A DNA stretch of 64,000 bases from the NCBI GenBank assembly GCA_022747635.1, contig JAKTNV010000004.1:23653679-23717678 (forward strand). Reading direction: 5' to 3'. Positions 45,813 through 59,215 of the stretch are shown piece after piece; the first letter of the stretch is position 1, and each line of letters begins with the position of its first letter. The notes under the pieces were generated by a model, which saw nothing but the letters and a program-made list of their open reading frames with translations, made no database searches and was not told where the DNA came from. The position numbers and the translations under genes are program-made. Source of the stretch: Hetaerina americana. Lineage: Eukaryota; Arthropoda; Insecta; Odonata; Calopterygidae.

Positions 45813-47469
45813 ATATCTTTCCATAATATGCATCTCTACAATTTTACTTAATATTATTTATTCAATTAATGCTGGAGAAAAGCATCTGAGAAAATATAAT
45901 ATAAATAAGAGATAACTACAGTCAGTCATTTTCGTTTTTATATAAGAGATCTGTCCTGAAATCATCCAGCAATGCAATAATTTGAGAAAAATAGTCTACC
46001 TTGAACAATGAGTCCTTAGTCCCCTTCGAGTCTTCGAGCCCCTTAACTCCCGTCGAGATTTCACACACTTATTTCAGCGTCTCTTCCACTTTTCAAAACA
46101 ATCGGCATAGTCCTTTTTCGGAATGGTAATCGGCTTCCTCGTTGCATTCTCTTTTATCTCGTCCAAGTCAAGAATTCCGATCTGCAGTTACAAGGGACTC
46201 GCCCAAATGATGACCCACGTTTTCTAAAAAGGTCATAAATGGAGATGAGTCATGGGGTCTACGGCTATGACCCTGAAACAAAAGCCTGGTCTTCCCAAAA
46301 GTCGGCAAACGAGATGGAACCGAATGCGACGAGGCAGCTGATAACCATTCCGACACCGACGATAAAGACACACAATAAGGAGATAAAAAATATTTTGGTC
46401 ATGCATATTCAAATATAAGAATACCAGCGTTCAGCTCAGCGCATTGCCTCCGAACGAGGCGCTACGCTATTAAGGGAAAACATGTTAGCGTGAAGCAATG
46501 CCGCAAATTGTACAAGGACGGCAGTGTGCCACTTTGGTAAATGGCGAACGTGTTGGATAATGCCAGAATAGACGACTAGATTACTGGCATCCGTTTTAGC
46601 TAAGATAATTAAAGAAACCTGACTCTCGTCGTGCACGCATTAAGAATGTCTCGATTTATGCGCAGCAGAAAGGCGTTGCTGTGTAGTCGAGGCGGGCGGC
46701 GCTCAACAGAAAGGCGGAGGAGGAATAAGGGTGAGAGTGGTACAGCACACAGGCGCCCACACCTACCGCCTCCGGTTTTTCCTCTCGACCTCTGACCCCG
46801 CCGCGCCCGTATATCTCGGCGCCGAATAAAAATGTTTTCCTTCGGAGGAACGAGGCATCATTTAACACGTGATTGAGGAAAACGAGGACCGTTGGAGGTC
46901 AGGTGCAAGTACAAATTTTACACTCGAGTACCTGCTTATATGTTCTCATTTAATTTTAATTGAACATGTTTAAATTAATCTTCCGATGGTTTCTGGAAGG
47001 GAAGTTTCTCACGGAAAGAGCCAAGAGTTCATACAGCTCCTACAGTGGATGATTATTCAGTGCCTTTCCCACCCATAATAGTGTAGTGTGTGGAAAGCAC
47101 TCGAAATGCAGTACCCCATTCGGAGTATTTAAAATTCAGTATCATTTTTGATGAGATGTATTACTGTGTGATCACTAGCTATATTTGGTTAAGAGTGATC
47201 GCATTTACGGTTGGTTCGGTGGCTTTGTGGCCTGAATACACTACTGAACATCAACACAAACTTCGTTACATTCCACATTTAATATTAATCCCCGGCGGTT
47301 TTAGGTGCATTCACGTCATATTCACAGGGCATCCTTAGAAAATAAGGAGGGGGTCCTATAGATATGTCAGGCACAGGAATGGGCAGTAGTAGTATTTAGG
47401 GGAGGCGACCGAGAGCTGAGGTCATTTGTGAAATAGGGGATGGACAGGAAAGGATGAAGGGTGGAGAGA
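45813..47469. other. Unassigned sequence
   Basis: A GC-rich patch at 46670-46830 with short open frames on the minus strand. No family recognised. Confidence 0.5.
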
Positions 47470-47665
47470 AACACAGCGTCGGCATTAGCCTACTCTTAAC
47501 GGTAGGCGCCAAGGGGTCCGCAGCTTAACGTCCTATCCGACGGACGGCATACTCACTCTAAGTGCCCTCCATAAAGCACCTCAAGTAGGGATCGAGATAC
47601 CACTGAAAATATTCAGCACCTCCGGGATTTGAACCCGGGCCCTCTGGGTTGGAAGCCAGTACGAT
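47470..47665 (-). mobile_element. tRNA-derived SINE, minus strand
   Basis: On the minus strand: an anticodon-arm-like CTGGCTTCCAACCCAG, then B box GGTTCAAATCC (47625-47635) inside a GC-rich T stem, then CGGAGGTGCTGA and a body running to about 47470. The 5' tRNA half is missing. It is a third distinct head type in this window. Confidence 0.65.
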
Positions 47666-50409
47666 AGCAAAAATTATAACTTCGGAAACCCATTGAAGCA
47701 AGGGCAATGGGAAAGAAGAAGGACTTAGAAGGGCGGCGGGGAATAGCTACGGGGAACGGTTTTGCAGGAGAACTGTCATTTAGCAATATCTTAATAAAGC
47801 TTTGTCGATGGTTCACAGTTTCATAACGCTTTAAAAATTCAGTTCATCACCTTCGCGCCACATTTATAAAATTAACTAGCAAGGTTATGGCGGCGCCAGT
47901 ATCTTACCTTTCCCTTTAATATTTTAATCCATTTATTACTAATGGCGCAAATAAACTCAGGATGTGGATCACCCTCTCCAATCATTTCTGCCATTTGAGA
48001 CTCGAGTCGAGTTTTTGCCACGACTTCTAGGACTGCAACATCCCGCCGACGGCTGATTGCGAACATTAATGCTGAATACTGCTACAGTACGAATCCATTT
48101 TAAACGCATTATAAAAAGATATTTTTTCTATACTTGATGAAAAAGGGAGCATTGAAACGATTTCACTATTTTTTCAATCTTTGACGCAAAATCAGGCGCA
48201 ATTTTCCGACTGAATTTGAGGTAATAGTCTTTCGGAAAAACAATTAATATAATGAATTTTCTGTGGCATTAACTATGAATTATGTACATGAACCAACAGG
48301 TTTATTTCTTAGGTGCACATTAAAAAAATTTTGATTAATATTTTTTCTTTGGACTCAATAAATAGGGCGTAATTCCTGTTCTCGGCTGATGCTTCCCGTT
48401 TGATTCATCCGTTGCCTTGTTACCATATCCATTCCCATTCCCTGGATAGAATGGTACTGTCACCTCTGCCCACTATTTCATCTCTTTAGCTATTTTCCCT
48501 TGCTTCCCTGATGAGGCGTGGGGAATAATTTTTTTCACTGCTAAGAATTGCCACAATTGAGAATAAAATGTTGTGCAATACGACGCGTTATAACGCGTGA
48601 ATACTCATATGTCGTGCTTTTGCAGGTAGACTTATGTCTCGAAAGAGCGGTTTACCTCGATGACCCCTGAGGTACTAAGGCCAAAAAAGATAAAATGTAA
48701 GAAATTAGCAAGGGGATACAAAACTGATTTAAACAATATAACTCATAACGCTCGTAAGCCAGTGAAATACTATAAAAGTACCCCCATGAAAATGACCAAC
48801 AGCGTAATAAATAAGTTCTCGTGTCAATTTTTCTTCAGTCTGTGTCTAGCCAAAATCTAAGTTAAATGAAACACTCTTAATAATAATAATCATAATAAAA
48901 GATCTCATTGATGTCTTAGCTGTAGTTGAAAACGCTCAGTCTCCAGTGCTTACAGCTGAAATTTTATTGTTTGGCTGGTCATTTTTCATATCTTATTAAC
49001 TTGCTCTGATATGACATCGCGTAAGTCACAAAAACGATTCTTCAACAATAATTATTTTTGAGGTTTCGGGCCCATCCAATCTTTACGTAAGCAGAATTAG
49101 TGATATGTTGTCACCCTTCCCCGTCAAACACCCTTCCCCGTGAAGTCAGAGGTAAAAGTTACCGTTCCACTTGAAATGCGTTGATTCTTAGAAATACGTA
49201 ATTAACGATATCGAGATATAACGGAATCATACTGAATCGATCCCTCACTATGTTAAAGAAAGTAAAATGACCTATTCACCGGCCTTCAACTTAATGCATC
49301 AAAATGCGTCCGTGTAATGTTTGCTGTTAGCGTGACGCATGGTGACGATATCAGTTCTCATGCTGACGCTATCTGCTCCCTCATCTTTGAGCGATTTCGA
49401 GCGGCTGACCCAGGCTAGCTCCCGCCACCCTCATGCCTCAGTCACGAGGGAGAAAATGAAGGAGAAAGGGATGGCAGTGGCGGTGCGGGTGAATCATTCG
49501 TCCCACAATCAACGGCGCATCTGACCTACGTCCCATTGCGTTCCCCTCTGCCAAGTTCAAAGCACTTTCGCGAAGTCGTCAATCTCTCTCGGCGGAAGGC
49601 CCTTTCCCGCCGTGCCGCCTCTACATTGCCAATGAAATGTCCGCCGCGCTTTCCACCTCCTCCACAAAAGGCCGCCACACACACAAACACAAACGTAATC
49701 GAATACACACTCCCGACGAGTGCCCTATTAGACAAAGGCCGAGAAGCACAAGGTATTTGACCGATCAGCATACATCGATTCGAATGCCAAATGAAATCCA
49801 GAGGGAAAAATGTCGTTAATCGGCGGTAGTACACATGCACACACACGCAAATAGCGTGTCTCACTGGCCATGTTTCCGTCCAACTCGGGACAATGAATGA
49901 ATGACCCTTGTTGGATTGTATTGAAATCATATGAGAAACGTTCTAGAATTTGAGCAAGAAAGCATTCGGGCTGAACCTATTCATCCATTCAAGTTGAATG
50001 CAAGTATTAACAGGAAACGAGCTTGGCGTTAAGTCAGGCAAGTATGAAAGTACTCTTCTTCTCTTTCACTGTATGTAATATGCCAGGACAATTGCATGTC
50101 TTGATCGATCGTGGCCAAAATAGATGCATGAGAGATGTGGTATGATTAGGATAGGGAATAAATGGGTTATGAAAGAATTTTCATTGTATGACCCGGTAAT
50201 AGACAGGCATGAAAGAAAGGTGGTTTGTAAATGATGAGAGAATAAAATAGACTAGACGAGAGTCGAATCACTAAACAGGTATGCAAGAGCGCAGCAAGTG
50301 TGGTGGAGGAGAGACAGATATAATCTTGCTATTTTCAGGAGCAAAAGAGGGAACTTCAAACGTACAAGGATAATTTAAAATTTTCTCGGACTGGAATAGA
50401 AACGGCTTA
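47666..50409. other. 2.7 kb without a recognised feature
   Basis: GC-richer at 49330-49700 with overlapping short frames on both strands; none recognised. A 13-bp direct repeat (CACCCTTCCCCGT) occurs near 49103 and 49129. Confidence 0.5.
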
Positions 50410-51557
50410 ACTCAGTTATGAATTTTTACTTTATAATGTAACCTCCCTGTACTCTTAGTATTTCTTGGTCTTCACTTACTTGGTCTAGCTTGTTCCAGTG
50501 TATTGGTCCCATCTCGGCAATTAAGAGTCCTCCAGGACTGCAAAATACCCTTCGACTTCGACTGTTAGTTCTTTTTTTTAAAGAAAATCTCCGTCTACCG
50601 AGGAAAATTCTGAGCTTGTGGAAAAGATGGAAATCTGATGAAGCCAAATCAGGTGAATCAAGAGGGTGTGTCAACAACAATTCGTATCTTAGCTCACGTA
50701 TTTTTGCCATTGCAACGACACTTGTGAATGGGCGTACATTGTCTCGATGAAAGATGACTTAGCGTAGTATTATGCAGTAATTTTTTGGCCCGAGGTAAGT
50801 AGAATCCCTTTCGCGTCCCAGAAAACTGAAGCATCACCTTTTCGGCCGATCGTATTACCTTGGTTTTCTTTGGTGGTAGTGAATAAACATGTTTCCACTG
50901 CTTTTACTGCTGTTTTGTCTTAGGGGCATGAGAGCGGATTCATGTTTCATCTGTGGTCACAAACTGGCGCAGACAATCTTGTTAGTTGCTCTTAAAACCG
51001 TTCAAACGGTGTTCGTAAATTTCCATTGTGATACATTCTCGTACATTTGTGATTCTGCATCAGGAATCAAGGCACCCAATTTTAAATTATTTTCTCATAT
51101 CCAATGCCACTGTTTAAATTTGATATATCTGTGCAGATGACATCCCTAAAGCTTCAGTAATTTATCACTCTTTCAGTCGGTGATCCTCCAAGACAATTTT
51201 ATCCCCTTTTGCAATAATTTCTGGGGTATTGACACATTTTGGCCAGCCACTACGCGGATCATCATCCAAGCTATAGCGACCACTCTTAAATTCTTTTGTC
51301 CACTTGGTAATAGTTGAATGTGAAGGAGCAGAGTCCCCCTGCATGTTCTGAAAGTTGGCATGAATTACCTTTGCATTCATTACTTTCTTTACGAAGTATT
51401 TAATCACTGCTCGAATCTCAACTTTGTCCATCTTCACTAATCACTACACGGGAACAACAATGAGGTGTCCGCACTACAGATCTTTTCTCAGAGCACTGAC
51501 GCGTTACGTGTTTCCTCATGAAGGGCTACCTATTAGTACGCGGGAAACTCGTTGCGC
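50410..51557 (-). mobile_element. Decayed mariner transposon, minus strand
   Basis: The right end (51537-51557) matches 589-609 in reverse, including GCGCAACGAGTTTCCCGCG. The transposase starts at ATG 51437 and can be followed, with stops and shifts, to about 50430 through ASVFWDAKGILL, YAHSQVSLQ, HQISIF and VDGDFL. The left boundary is approximate. Confidence 0.8.
51165..51437 (-). pseudogene. mariner transposase, N-terminal part
   Basis: Ninety residues are open from MDKVEIRAVIKYF to LEDHRLKE before the first stop. They cover the helix-turn-helix DNA-binding region, with SAPSHSTITKWTKEF and LDDDPRSGWP, which in this family read W(T/K)xxFKxGR and DDxRSGRP. A complete mariner transposase has about 345 residues, so the catalytic DD34D part is missing from this frame. 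The same gene is at 2334, where the Met-Glu-Lys start aligns with Met-Asp-Lys here. Confidence 0.85.
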
Positions 51558-52249
51558 TAGTGCTGACAACTGGTGGTGATTCCAAGAATCTTATATTCTA
51601 CCCTTGCATTAATAACAGTAGAGAAGAATGCCAGAATGGAGAATAGAACAGAATGGAGAATAGAACAGAATGGAAGAAATTAGTAAAAAGGGGGCATTTT
51701 CTTAAAATAATCTATATCTCCAATTAATTGGCAGTTAAAACCAGGCTTCATCAAGGTCATATCTCACACACAAACGAAAACGTCCTTCTGCTACCTCTCA
51801 ATCTCCCCTTTACTCACTCTCTAATTTTCTTTCATACCACATCCCTACTCCCGGTGACCCCCTCTCCCATCTGCTGCCGTTCATCTGTAAGCGATATAGT
51901 AAAGTGATAGGTTTAAAAGGCGAAGAGTAACAAGCTTCATCGTAATTATCCATTGACTGGAACAAATCTTCTACCAAAGTCCATATAGTAAGGCCACAGT
52001 AGGCATAAGCAGAATTCTTTTTCCTGGAGCACTTATATAAGATGGATAATATGTTTTAAGAGGGAAGGCAATTGATTTCAAAGGAAGGCGGAGCCTAGGG
52101 CTACGCCCAATGTGCTTACGGAAGTGGGCATTAACACCGCTCCCATTGTAATTTCGTAAAATCGTCCAATACCGCTAAGACCACAATCAGAAATATTGAA
52201 AATGCCATAGGCTGCCACCCACATACGAGAGGGTGCTGAATAATTTTAC
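51558..52249. other. Unassigned sequence
   Basis: Contains a short direct repeat (AGAATGGAGAATAGAAC, twice near 51640). No gene recognised. Confidence 0.5.
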
Positions 52250-52720
52250 TTATTACTAAAAATACTGGAGATAGAAATTTCATTTTCATTTGATATTCTT
52301 AAGACCTCTCTGCATGGTCACCAACCAGAGTTATACATTTCTCCCATCGTTTCTTGACCTTTCGAGGGCCGTCATGGTAGAACTCAGCAGATAGCTTCGA
52401 AAACCATTGTTACAACTCTTGAATTTCTAAATTTGTGTTGCCAAACCTCCGACAATGCAATGGTTTCTTGAGTTCAGGGAATAAGAAGAAGTCGCTTGGG
52501 ACGAGATTGGGAGAATAGGGCAGATGTGGAAAAATTTCAAAGCCACATCGCTTTGATTGCCGGTCGCACCGTGGTCACAGCTGCACTTCACACTGTATTT
52601 TCTTCTGAAAAGGAGTCGGTAGTCATGAAACTCAGCGTAATGTATGTATTTTATGAATTTCAGGGGAACAATCAGATTTAATTGCGTCATGAACTCCTTC
52701 CGTTTGATGGGAAGTTAAAC
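52250..52720 (-). pseudogene. C-terminal remnant of a mariner-type transposase
   Basis: Minus strand: SPNLVPSDFFLFPELKKPL (about 52510-52450) matches the SPDLAPSDFFLFPxLK segment holding the third catalytic residue, and EFYHDGPRKVKKRWEKCI (about 52390-52330) matches the terminal GxxKLxxRWxKCI segment, followed by LVGDHAE for GDYVE. The order is correct, with a frameshift and stop. It belongs to a different lineage from the copy at 51.4 kb. Confidence 0.7.
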
Positions 52721-55700
52721 TAGATCTATTAAAATATTCCGGAAACTATATAATCGAGCATCCTCGATTAAAAAAAAGGCACCATTCTGCAAATTCTTCT
52801 CTCCTTGGAATATAGTACAATGAACCAAAAGCCCAAAAACTGGTAAGAGTTCCCTAGCTGTCGTTCGTCTCCCCAAAATAAGTGCTACTTAAATTTTGGT
52901 TATTCAAGTATTCCAGCATGCATACATATGTTCTAAACATTGCTGGTAGATTCAGACAAGCCTTTTGTTTTCACGATGAGTTGAAGAAGCCAGAGATTAA
53001 TGATTTTGTGAGATTAAAACAAGAAAACCTGTTAGAGAAGCCCTCAAAGTTGGAAGAAACATGGCCGAGGAAAGGAAATAAAAGGTGGAGGAAATAAAGT
53101 TTGCTGAGGACTGGTTTGATGCTGGTTTCCACTCAATTCTCCATCCCATTCATCTTTTCAATTCGCTTTTATTTTTGTTCTTCAAACTGTTTGTAACCTG
53201 ATCCGTGTTTTAAATTTTTAATTTTCCTCTACAATTTGTCCCTGTACATTTTTTATCCCATCCCGTAGCACAGGATATGCACAATTAAGGGGCTCCATAT
53301 CCTCGGCAATGTCTTCCTCAAATTTCTTCTTTTCCCTCCCTTATACAAATTACACATTTCCTTCTCCTCCGCTACCGTAATTTGTTCTTGAAATTACTTC
53401 TACACTGTTGAGAGAGGGAAAGAGAAAAATAAAAAGAGGAAAGGCAGCCTACGAATGCATGGAGAAAGGTTAAGCATGTTGCGAGCTTTAGACAGCGTTG
53501 CTGCTCTAGCAATATTAATGTAACATGAACAGAATTTAATCCATATGAAGAGAAAGATGGAAGATAGACCCTAAAATAAGCAAGAGAATATTTAAATTAA
53601 AGGTCTGCAGTCGATGTAGAAGATTGGTACCTTGGAGCCTCAAACCTTCAAATGTACTTCTCTCAAGAGTAGAAGGGCTTTTTTATATTAATATATCAAA
53701 ATCAGCAACGATGGAAGAAAGAGAGGGGAGAGCAAAAAAACAGTAACCAACAGTAAAACCAGTAAAACAAGTAAAAACAGTAAAGTAAGTAAAGTAATAA
53801 AGCTCCCCCAAGAAGAGACCATTATCAATAACAAATAACACTAATCTAGAAATGAGGAAGGGGTTACTATAAGCGTGTATGTTGCATTTACTTTGCTCGG
53901 TTATTAAACATGAACGATGGAGGGAGGAAAGGAAAGGAGACAGGTGAAGAGAAAAATTTGGAAATTAAATGATAAACAAAATAATGATGAAGATAGATCA
54001 CTGACGAGAGAATCCAATGGAAAACGCCAGAAGAAGAGAGAAACTTACCGGGCACATCCTGAGGTGTAGACTGACTCATGACCTTGTCTGAAGAAATCAA
54101 TGAGGAAAAGAATTGCAAATAAATTATAAGAAGAATATGATGGATACTGTTAGCTCCAGGACGGTGACGAACTGAAAAAAACTAGCAGGTAACAGGATAC
54201 CTCGGAGAAGTGCTACAACAACCCTTGGGAACAATAACTCACGATGATGACTTCCGCAAAAATTTAATATTGTTTATTCCTCGTCATCACATCAAAGTCC
54301 CTTTACTCTCCTGCCTTAATTCTTACCTAATAAAGAATAAAATAAAAGGGTGCCATCATGACAGATTAATGCAGCTAGAAAATAAGCTTTCTGGTTGTGC
54401 TTAGCGAAAGTAATCGTAAAAGAGCAACCCTATTTATATGAATAAATTCTATGGAAATCATGCGGAAATTATTTTCCTTGAAGTCGGCGACTTATGAATA
54501 TTAACCCTTATTGTTGATAGATAATTGGCTTCTAGTTGACATCTGAAGGGCTATTGAAATTTTCGGAATAAAGGAAACAAAAAATATGGGGTAAATTGAT
54601 GCGTAAGAAAATTCAGAGGCTGAGAGAAGGACAACAAAGAAAACTTAAACCAAACAATACAAAGAATATCTGAGATGAAAGGATAGTACTTTAAACATAA
54701 GCTATTCATATAATATTTTCACATACTTACACTACATACACTATATACGAACATATGGTGAATAATTTCTGAAAATGGAAGGGATTTAGTCCGGATTAAA
54801 AATATCCACAAGTATCGTACATGCTATGCCATTATGTGCAACGTTATTTTAGTGAAAAATTATTATTGTTACATACGCCTTTAAATTTATGATATTTCGG
54901 AATTTATTTTCGTGTTCTACATAACTTTTTACATCGGTTTTTGCATTAAGTGCAATGGTGACAATGTAAAGCAGGAATTCTCACACGATTAATGGAACTA
55001 TTGATTATTATTAATGGAAGGATTCGCTGGCCAATTTATTGCTAGATAGTTTACATGACATTTATTTTTCCACGCACGGCTTAATAGTTGTTGAATATGC
55101 ATGCATTTTCATACAAGTTTTATAAATAGAAATCCTATTTCATGAATAAAATACTAACATTTACAACAGGCAACGAACAATTTAATATTCCACTTTTTAG
55201 TGTTTTCTGAAAGGATGAACTAAATTTTTCCGTCTATCTTGACTGTCTGCGCTACCGAATTGATGCCAAATGTATGAATAATGAAAAAGATACTATTCTT
55301 TTAATCAAAACATCCCTGAGAGTTCCAAAACCACTGGAATACCTCCTGCTCGTACCTTATGCAGAAAACGCTATTTCTTCGCAGGCACGGTGGCGTTAAA
55401 ACGTCGACCATTAATTGTGAAACTCGAGCATACCATCGCAATTGCCGGTTACTATTTGCAAACATAAATGAAACGTAGATCCTTCCCAATGTGATAGATC
55501 TCCAAGTGGATGCACAGTTAAGGCAACTGCAAAAGGAAAAAATTTAATTTATGACATGATTTTTAACAACTAGCTATCCAGCTACCTCTACGACCCAAGT
55601 TAGCCGTAAACCTAGGGCATAAATTGAAAGCGGAAATGCAGTTCTGTTTCACGATCCTGGGACGGTAATTACCGCTTAATTTCATAGTCATTTCAAACTC

Positions 55701-57421
55701 GAGACAAATAAATTAAAATTTCACCACTGCTATTTAACGCCGCATTCTTAACGGTTTGCATCCTTGAAGTTATCTTGGACGGCTGAAAAATAGAGCAGAA
55801 TATTCCGTGAGAATAGGCGGTAACACTCATGCACTACAATAAAACCTTGAGAATGCAGGGATCGAGAATACATATCTGAACATCAGCTGATTGAGGCTAA
55901 TCAAAAGGGGAATTGTTCTGTGAAAGTGCCAGAGGTTATGAGATAAGAGAATGCCTTATGTCAATGCAAATCACGATGCAGATAACATCAGAAGAAATTG
56001 GGTTAATATTTAAATCTGATTACGTACAAGTTGAATCCGATTGGTAGGATTGGCATCTATGCTTGGTTCTTATTTCAATGGCACGGATTTAAATCCCAAA
56101 GACGCTGGCATTATTTTGTGGTATCCCCGTCACTAACATGGTACCCATCCGGTTGAGAACGATATCCTAAAAGTCGCCTGCGGGGGGGGATTGATAATGA
56201 AGTGGTTGAATGAGTGGTTTTATCAATATATTTCATTAAGATGAGCTCAATGCTTACTTAAACCTTTTCTTCTTATTATTCACTTACCAGTACTATCACT
56301 AAGCAAAAATTAGCATTTCAACACTAATTACGGTGCTAATTATAAGGGTAAGTATTGTTAAAATGACAACGTAGTACAAATGATTATAATAACATCTCAG
56401 TTCCAAGCCGAAAGTATGGTCAAATAAGTAAGCACTACGGATTTAGCAATCCTTATATCACCGAGGTAATCCCTGCTAAAATGTTAAAATTCATGCGCCC
56501 ACTGAACCTGGAAAGAACACAACAAGGATTCTCGTTGTAGTGACCTGTGAAATCACTCGGAATTGACAACTGGGACTCTAAGGGCAGCACTCTACCGACT
56601 GGGAAAGAACACAGCTTCCGTTATCAAAATAAGCAGTTGAAAATATTCATTAGCTGTTTCTCATCATTATTTTTTAAAATGGTTTTAAGCATACAAACTA
56701 CCCACACGAACGGAGGAAAAGGAAATAAATGACAACTTTTAGTTTTCGTATGAATATATTTATTAGTTTTCAATATAGATAGTTAAATTTCATTTAGTAT
56801 ACGAGATAATGAACGCTGTGCCACGTTGTAGCTTCAGAATAACTAGACGTAAGATTGAAGGTTAAAATAAAAAATAACAATGCTATGAAAGTAACTATTA
56901 CACTTTAAATGTAATGGTAATGAAAAAAGTAAATATGAATCATCATGATTATAAAATATGGTCCTGCTGGGTATGATTAAATAAAATTTCTCATGAAAAA
57001 TCTCTTGGAATTCGAGGTAATAGCATTATTATTATAAATGTTCAGATAACGGAGTTGTTATGAGCACCACCATTCCAATTTCACATCACACTGACAATTA
57101 AAAAGTCAAAGTACCTCAAACTGCTCGTTTACCTATATTTAATTGATTTAGCGATCGCTAGAATTCTTTTCAATGTGAATTCCTGATTACCAGTGCTTCA
57201 ATAATCGTAAAAGCAGGCTTTATGGGGCTTGATTTTCAGAACATTGCCATACAGCGAACATAAGGTATGTTCTCTGCATGTTTTGGATACGTGGCATATT
57301 AGATATAGCGTGCCAAAATAAGCAAAAAAACCTTAATATCTTGTTGAAATAGAATTATGAGACCATCAATTCGCATAGTTTCACGTGGAATATACACTGG
57401 GAATCAAAATAAGCGGAACTA
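52721..57421. other. 4.7 kb without a recognised feature
   Basis: AT-rich. 53735-53800 holds a decayed minisatellite of CAGTAAAA-like units. No tRNA-like sequence or transposon end was found. Confidence 0.5.
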
Positions 57422-58178
57422 TACGAGGGTCATCCGGAAAGTAGTACCCGTTCGTGCCGCATGAAGTGCTGACGACGCGAGTAGCCGCTGGACGAGGTCA
57501 GATAGCTTCAGTGGCTTGTCTGCCTTCTCTGAGCCAAGTTGCGTGACGCTAGCATTGCCTGTGTTGTTTCTGTGATTGTTTACAATGTTTAAAAAAATTG
57601 AGAACGCCGCCAGTTGTGAAGTGAGGGCAGTGATTAAATTCCTCAATGCAAGAAACGTTCGCCCATGTGATATTCATCGCCAATTAAAGGAGGTGTATGG
57701 AGACAATGTAATGGACGAGTCGTCTGTTCGGCGGTGGTGTCGCAACTTCAACATGGGGAGGGGGAACACACACGACGATGAGCGTTCGGGGAGACCGTCT
57801 GTCATTACAGACCAACTGGTGAGCTCAGTTGACGAATTCGTGAGGAACGATCGGCGCGTCACAATTGATGACATCTGTGAGCATTTTCCCAATGTTTCTC
57901 GAACAATTGTTCATGAAATTGTTAAACACCATCTGCATTATGCAAAAATTTGTGCAAGATGGGTCCCTCGCGTATCTCAATGAGCTGGCGGCGAAGGACT
58001 ATGCAGCAGGAATACAGAAACTTGTCACACGTTATGACAAATACCTTAATTTGCTTGGAGATTATGTTGAGAAGTAGTTTAAAGTATCCTCTTTCAAATA
58101 AAATTTTTTATGTTTGTTAATATTTACTTTTGTGTCTTTATTTCACGAACGGGTACTACTTTCCGGATGACCCTCGTA
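57422..58178 (+). mobile_element. mariner deletion derivative with perfect terminal inverted repeats
   Basis: The inverted repeats (CGAGGGTCATCCGGAAAGTA at the left, continuing to GTTCGTG; exact complement at 58144-58176) are 33 bp long with no mismatch. TA target duplications flank the element (57422-57423 and 58177-58178). A full mariner is about 1.3 kb; this one is 757 bp because the centre is deleted. Perfect repeats and an undamaged reading frame point to recent mobility. Confidence 0.92.
57585..57983 (+). CDS. Truncated mariner transposase: DNA-binding half only
   Basis: ATG at 57585 opens a 132-residue frame. It covers the N-terminal helix-turn-helix pair of a mariner transposase: VRAVIKFLNARNVRPCDIH, SSVRRWCRNF, HDDERSGRPSV, and NVSRTIVHEIVKHHLHYAK ending in CARWVPR. 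The catalytic DD34D domain is missing; after WVPR the frame runs into a stop, because the deletion joins to the tail in another frame. The C-terminal 30-odd residues (NELAAKDYAAGIQKL to GDYVEK, stop at 58075-58077) are readable in that frame. The protein could bind the inverted repeats without cutting. Whether it is expressed is unknown. An in-frame TTG lies just upstream, but ATG is the natural start for this family (MFKK). Confidence 0.85.
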   Translation: MFKKIENAASCEVRAVIKFLNARNVRPCDIHRQLKEVYGDNVMDESSVRRWCRNFNMGRGNTHDDERSGRPSVITDQLVSSVDEFVRNDRRVTIDDICEHFPNVSRTIVHEIVKHHLHYAKICARWVPRVSQ

Positions 58179-59034
58179 GAATAAAGACGCCAATATTTCA
58201 GCGGTGAAGGAGATGAAAAACGTTTGCACTCATCATTTTCTCGGATACTGTAGTCATGCTGTTACTATGACCATTCGCAAATCACACAACGGACCGTAAA
58301 TTAAATCCAATACGCTTATTTCGGCTGCTGTGTGGATGCGAAAGAAACTCTATAGTGAATTGTTAAAGCTACATACAAAGAAACCTTCTCATTAAATACA
58401 TAATAAATACAAAATGCAAGCTTTTATAATTATTGCCATTTTTTTATCAGATAGACGGTGTTTTTTATTTTTATCTGATGAAATACCACAATCATGAACT
58501 CACGGGCTACGTTATGTATTTCATGGCTGCATCAGTTTAAGTGCATGCATGTAATTAAAATATTAGCTCCAATTAGTATCAACCATTGGATAACTAAAAA
58601 CGAAACAGTAATTTAAGAGAAATCTTTCAACTTACTGCCATTATTGAGGCAGTATTTTGTAAATATCATTTTGGTAAATTTTGAAAAAAAATGAAAGAAA
58701 AAGTTGGATTGACTAAAATTGAATCCTTTACTATGTCACAAAATAGTTTCCATGGTAAAATCAATTATAATAATACTATTATTAATTAATTTAGCTGGGA
58801 GAAGATATCTTGCGTTTACTAATGAGATCGAAGGTCAAAACAGGGTGACTCACACAAAAATGCTGATTAAGCCTCTAAAACTGCCAATTGATTTTAAAAG
58901 CAATTATTGGTATTATATTACGACGGTGTTACATAACTTTATCTCAATAAGTAAGCATAATTATATTAACTTATTGAAGTATTCAAATAAATAGCAACGG
59001 TTACTTTTTTACTTCTGTATTTATTGACCGTCTT
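58179..59034. other. AT-rich sequence, nothing recognised
   Basis: A 91-residue frame at 58719-58994 has a hydrophobic stretch but no family resemblance; probably chance in AT-rich DNA. Confidence 0.5.
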
Positions 59035-59215
59035 CATCGGGGTGAGATGGAGACTTCATAGTCCCCTCCTCCACCTAACCCCTAAACATTACATTAAATG
59101 GGATAGCAAATATCCCTGCCCTTGGAGGAAAACCCAAATAGGTGGGAATCGAACCAGCGAACTCCAAGTCAATAGGTGAGGACGTTACCTCACCGCCAAC
59201 GGGACCGGGAATTGA
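59030..59215 (-). mobile_element. tRNA-derived SINE, minus strand
   Basis: The minus strand reads GTTGGCGGTGAGGTAACGTCC (A-box region), then B box GGTTCGATTCC (59145-59155), then a body ending ATGAAGACGGTCAATAAATAC near 59030. Both promoter boxes are present at tRNA-like spacing. It is a fourth head type, unrelated to the array unit outside the boxes. Confidence 0.75.

Noticed and set aside
46430..46660. Possible mariner N-terminal remnant (plus-strand CRKLYKDG, then DNARIDD)
   Set aside because: Similarity is too short and broken to call.
47872..48066. 64-residue minus-strand frame that looks fairly protein-like
   Set aside because: No recognised family and no clear exon context. A protein search could change this.
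50889..51140. Plus-strand frame resembling a small secreted cysteine-rich protein
   Set aside because: It lies antisense inside the mariner remnant whose homology is on the minus strand.
58719..58994. 91-residue frame with a hydrophobic N-terminal stretch
   Set aside because: AT-rich codons give hydrophobic runs by chance; no family, promoter or cysteine pattern supports it.
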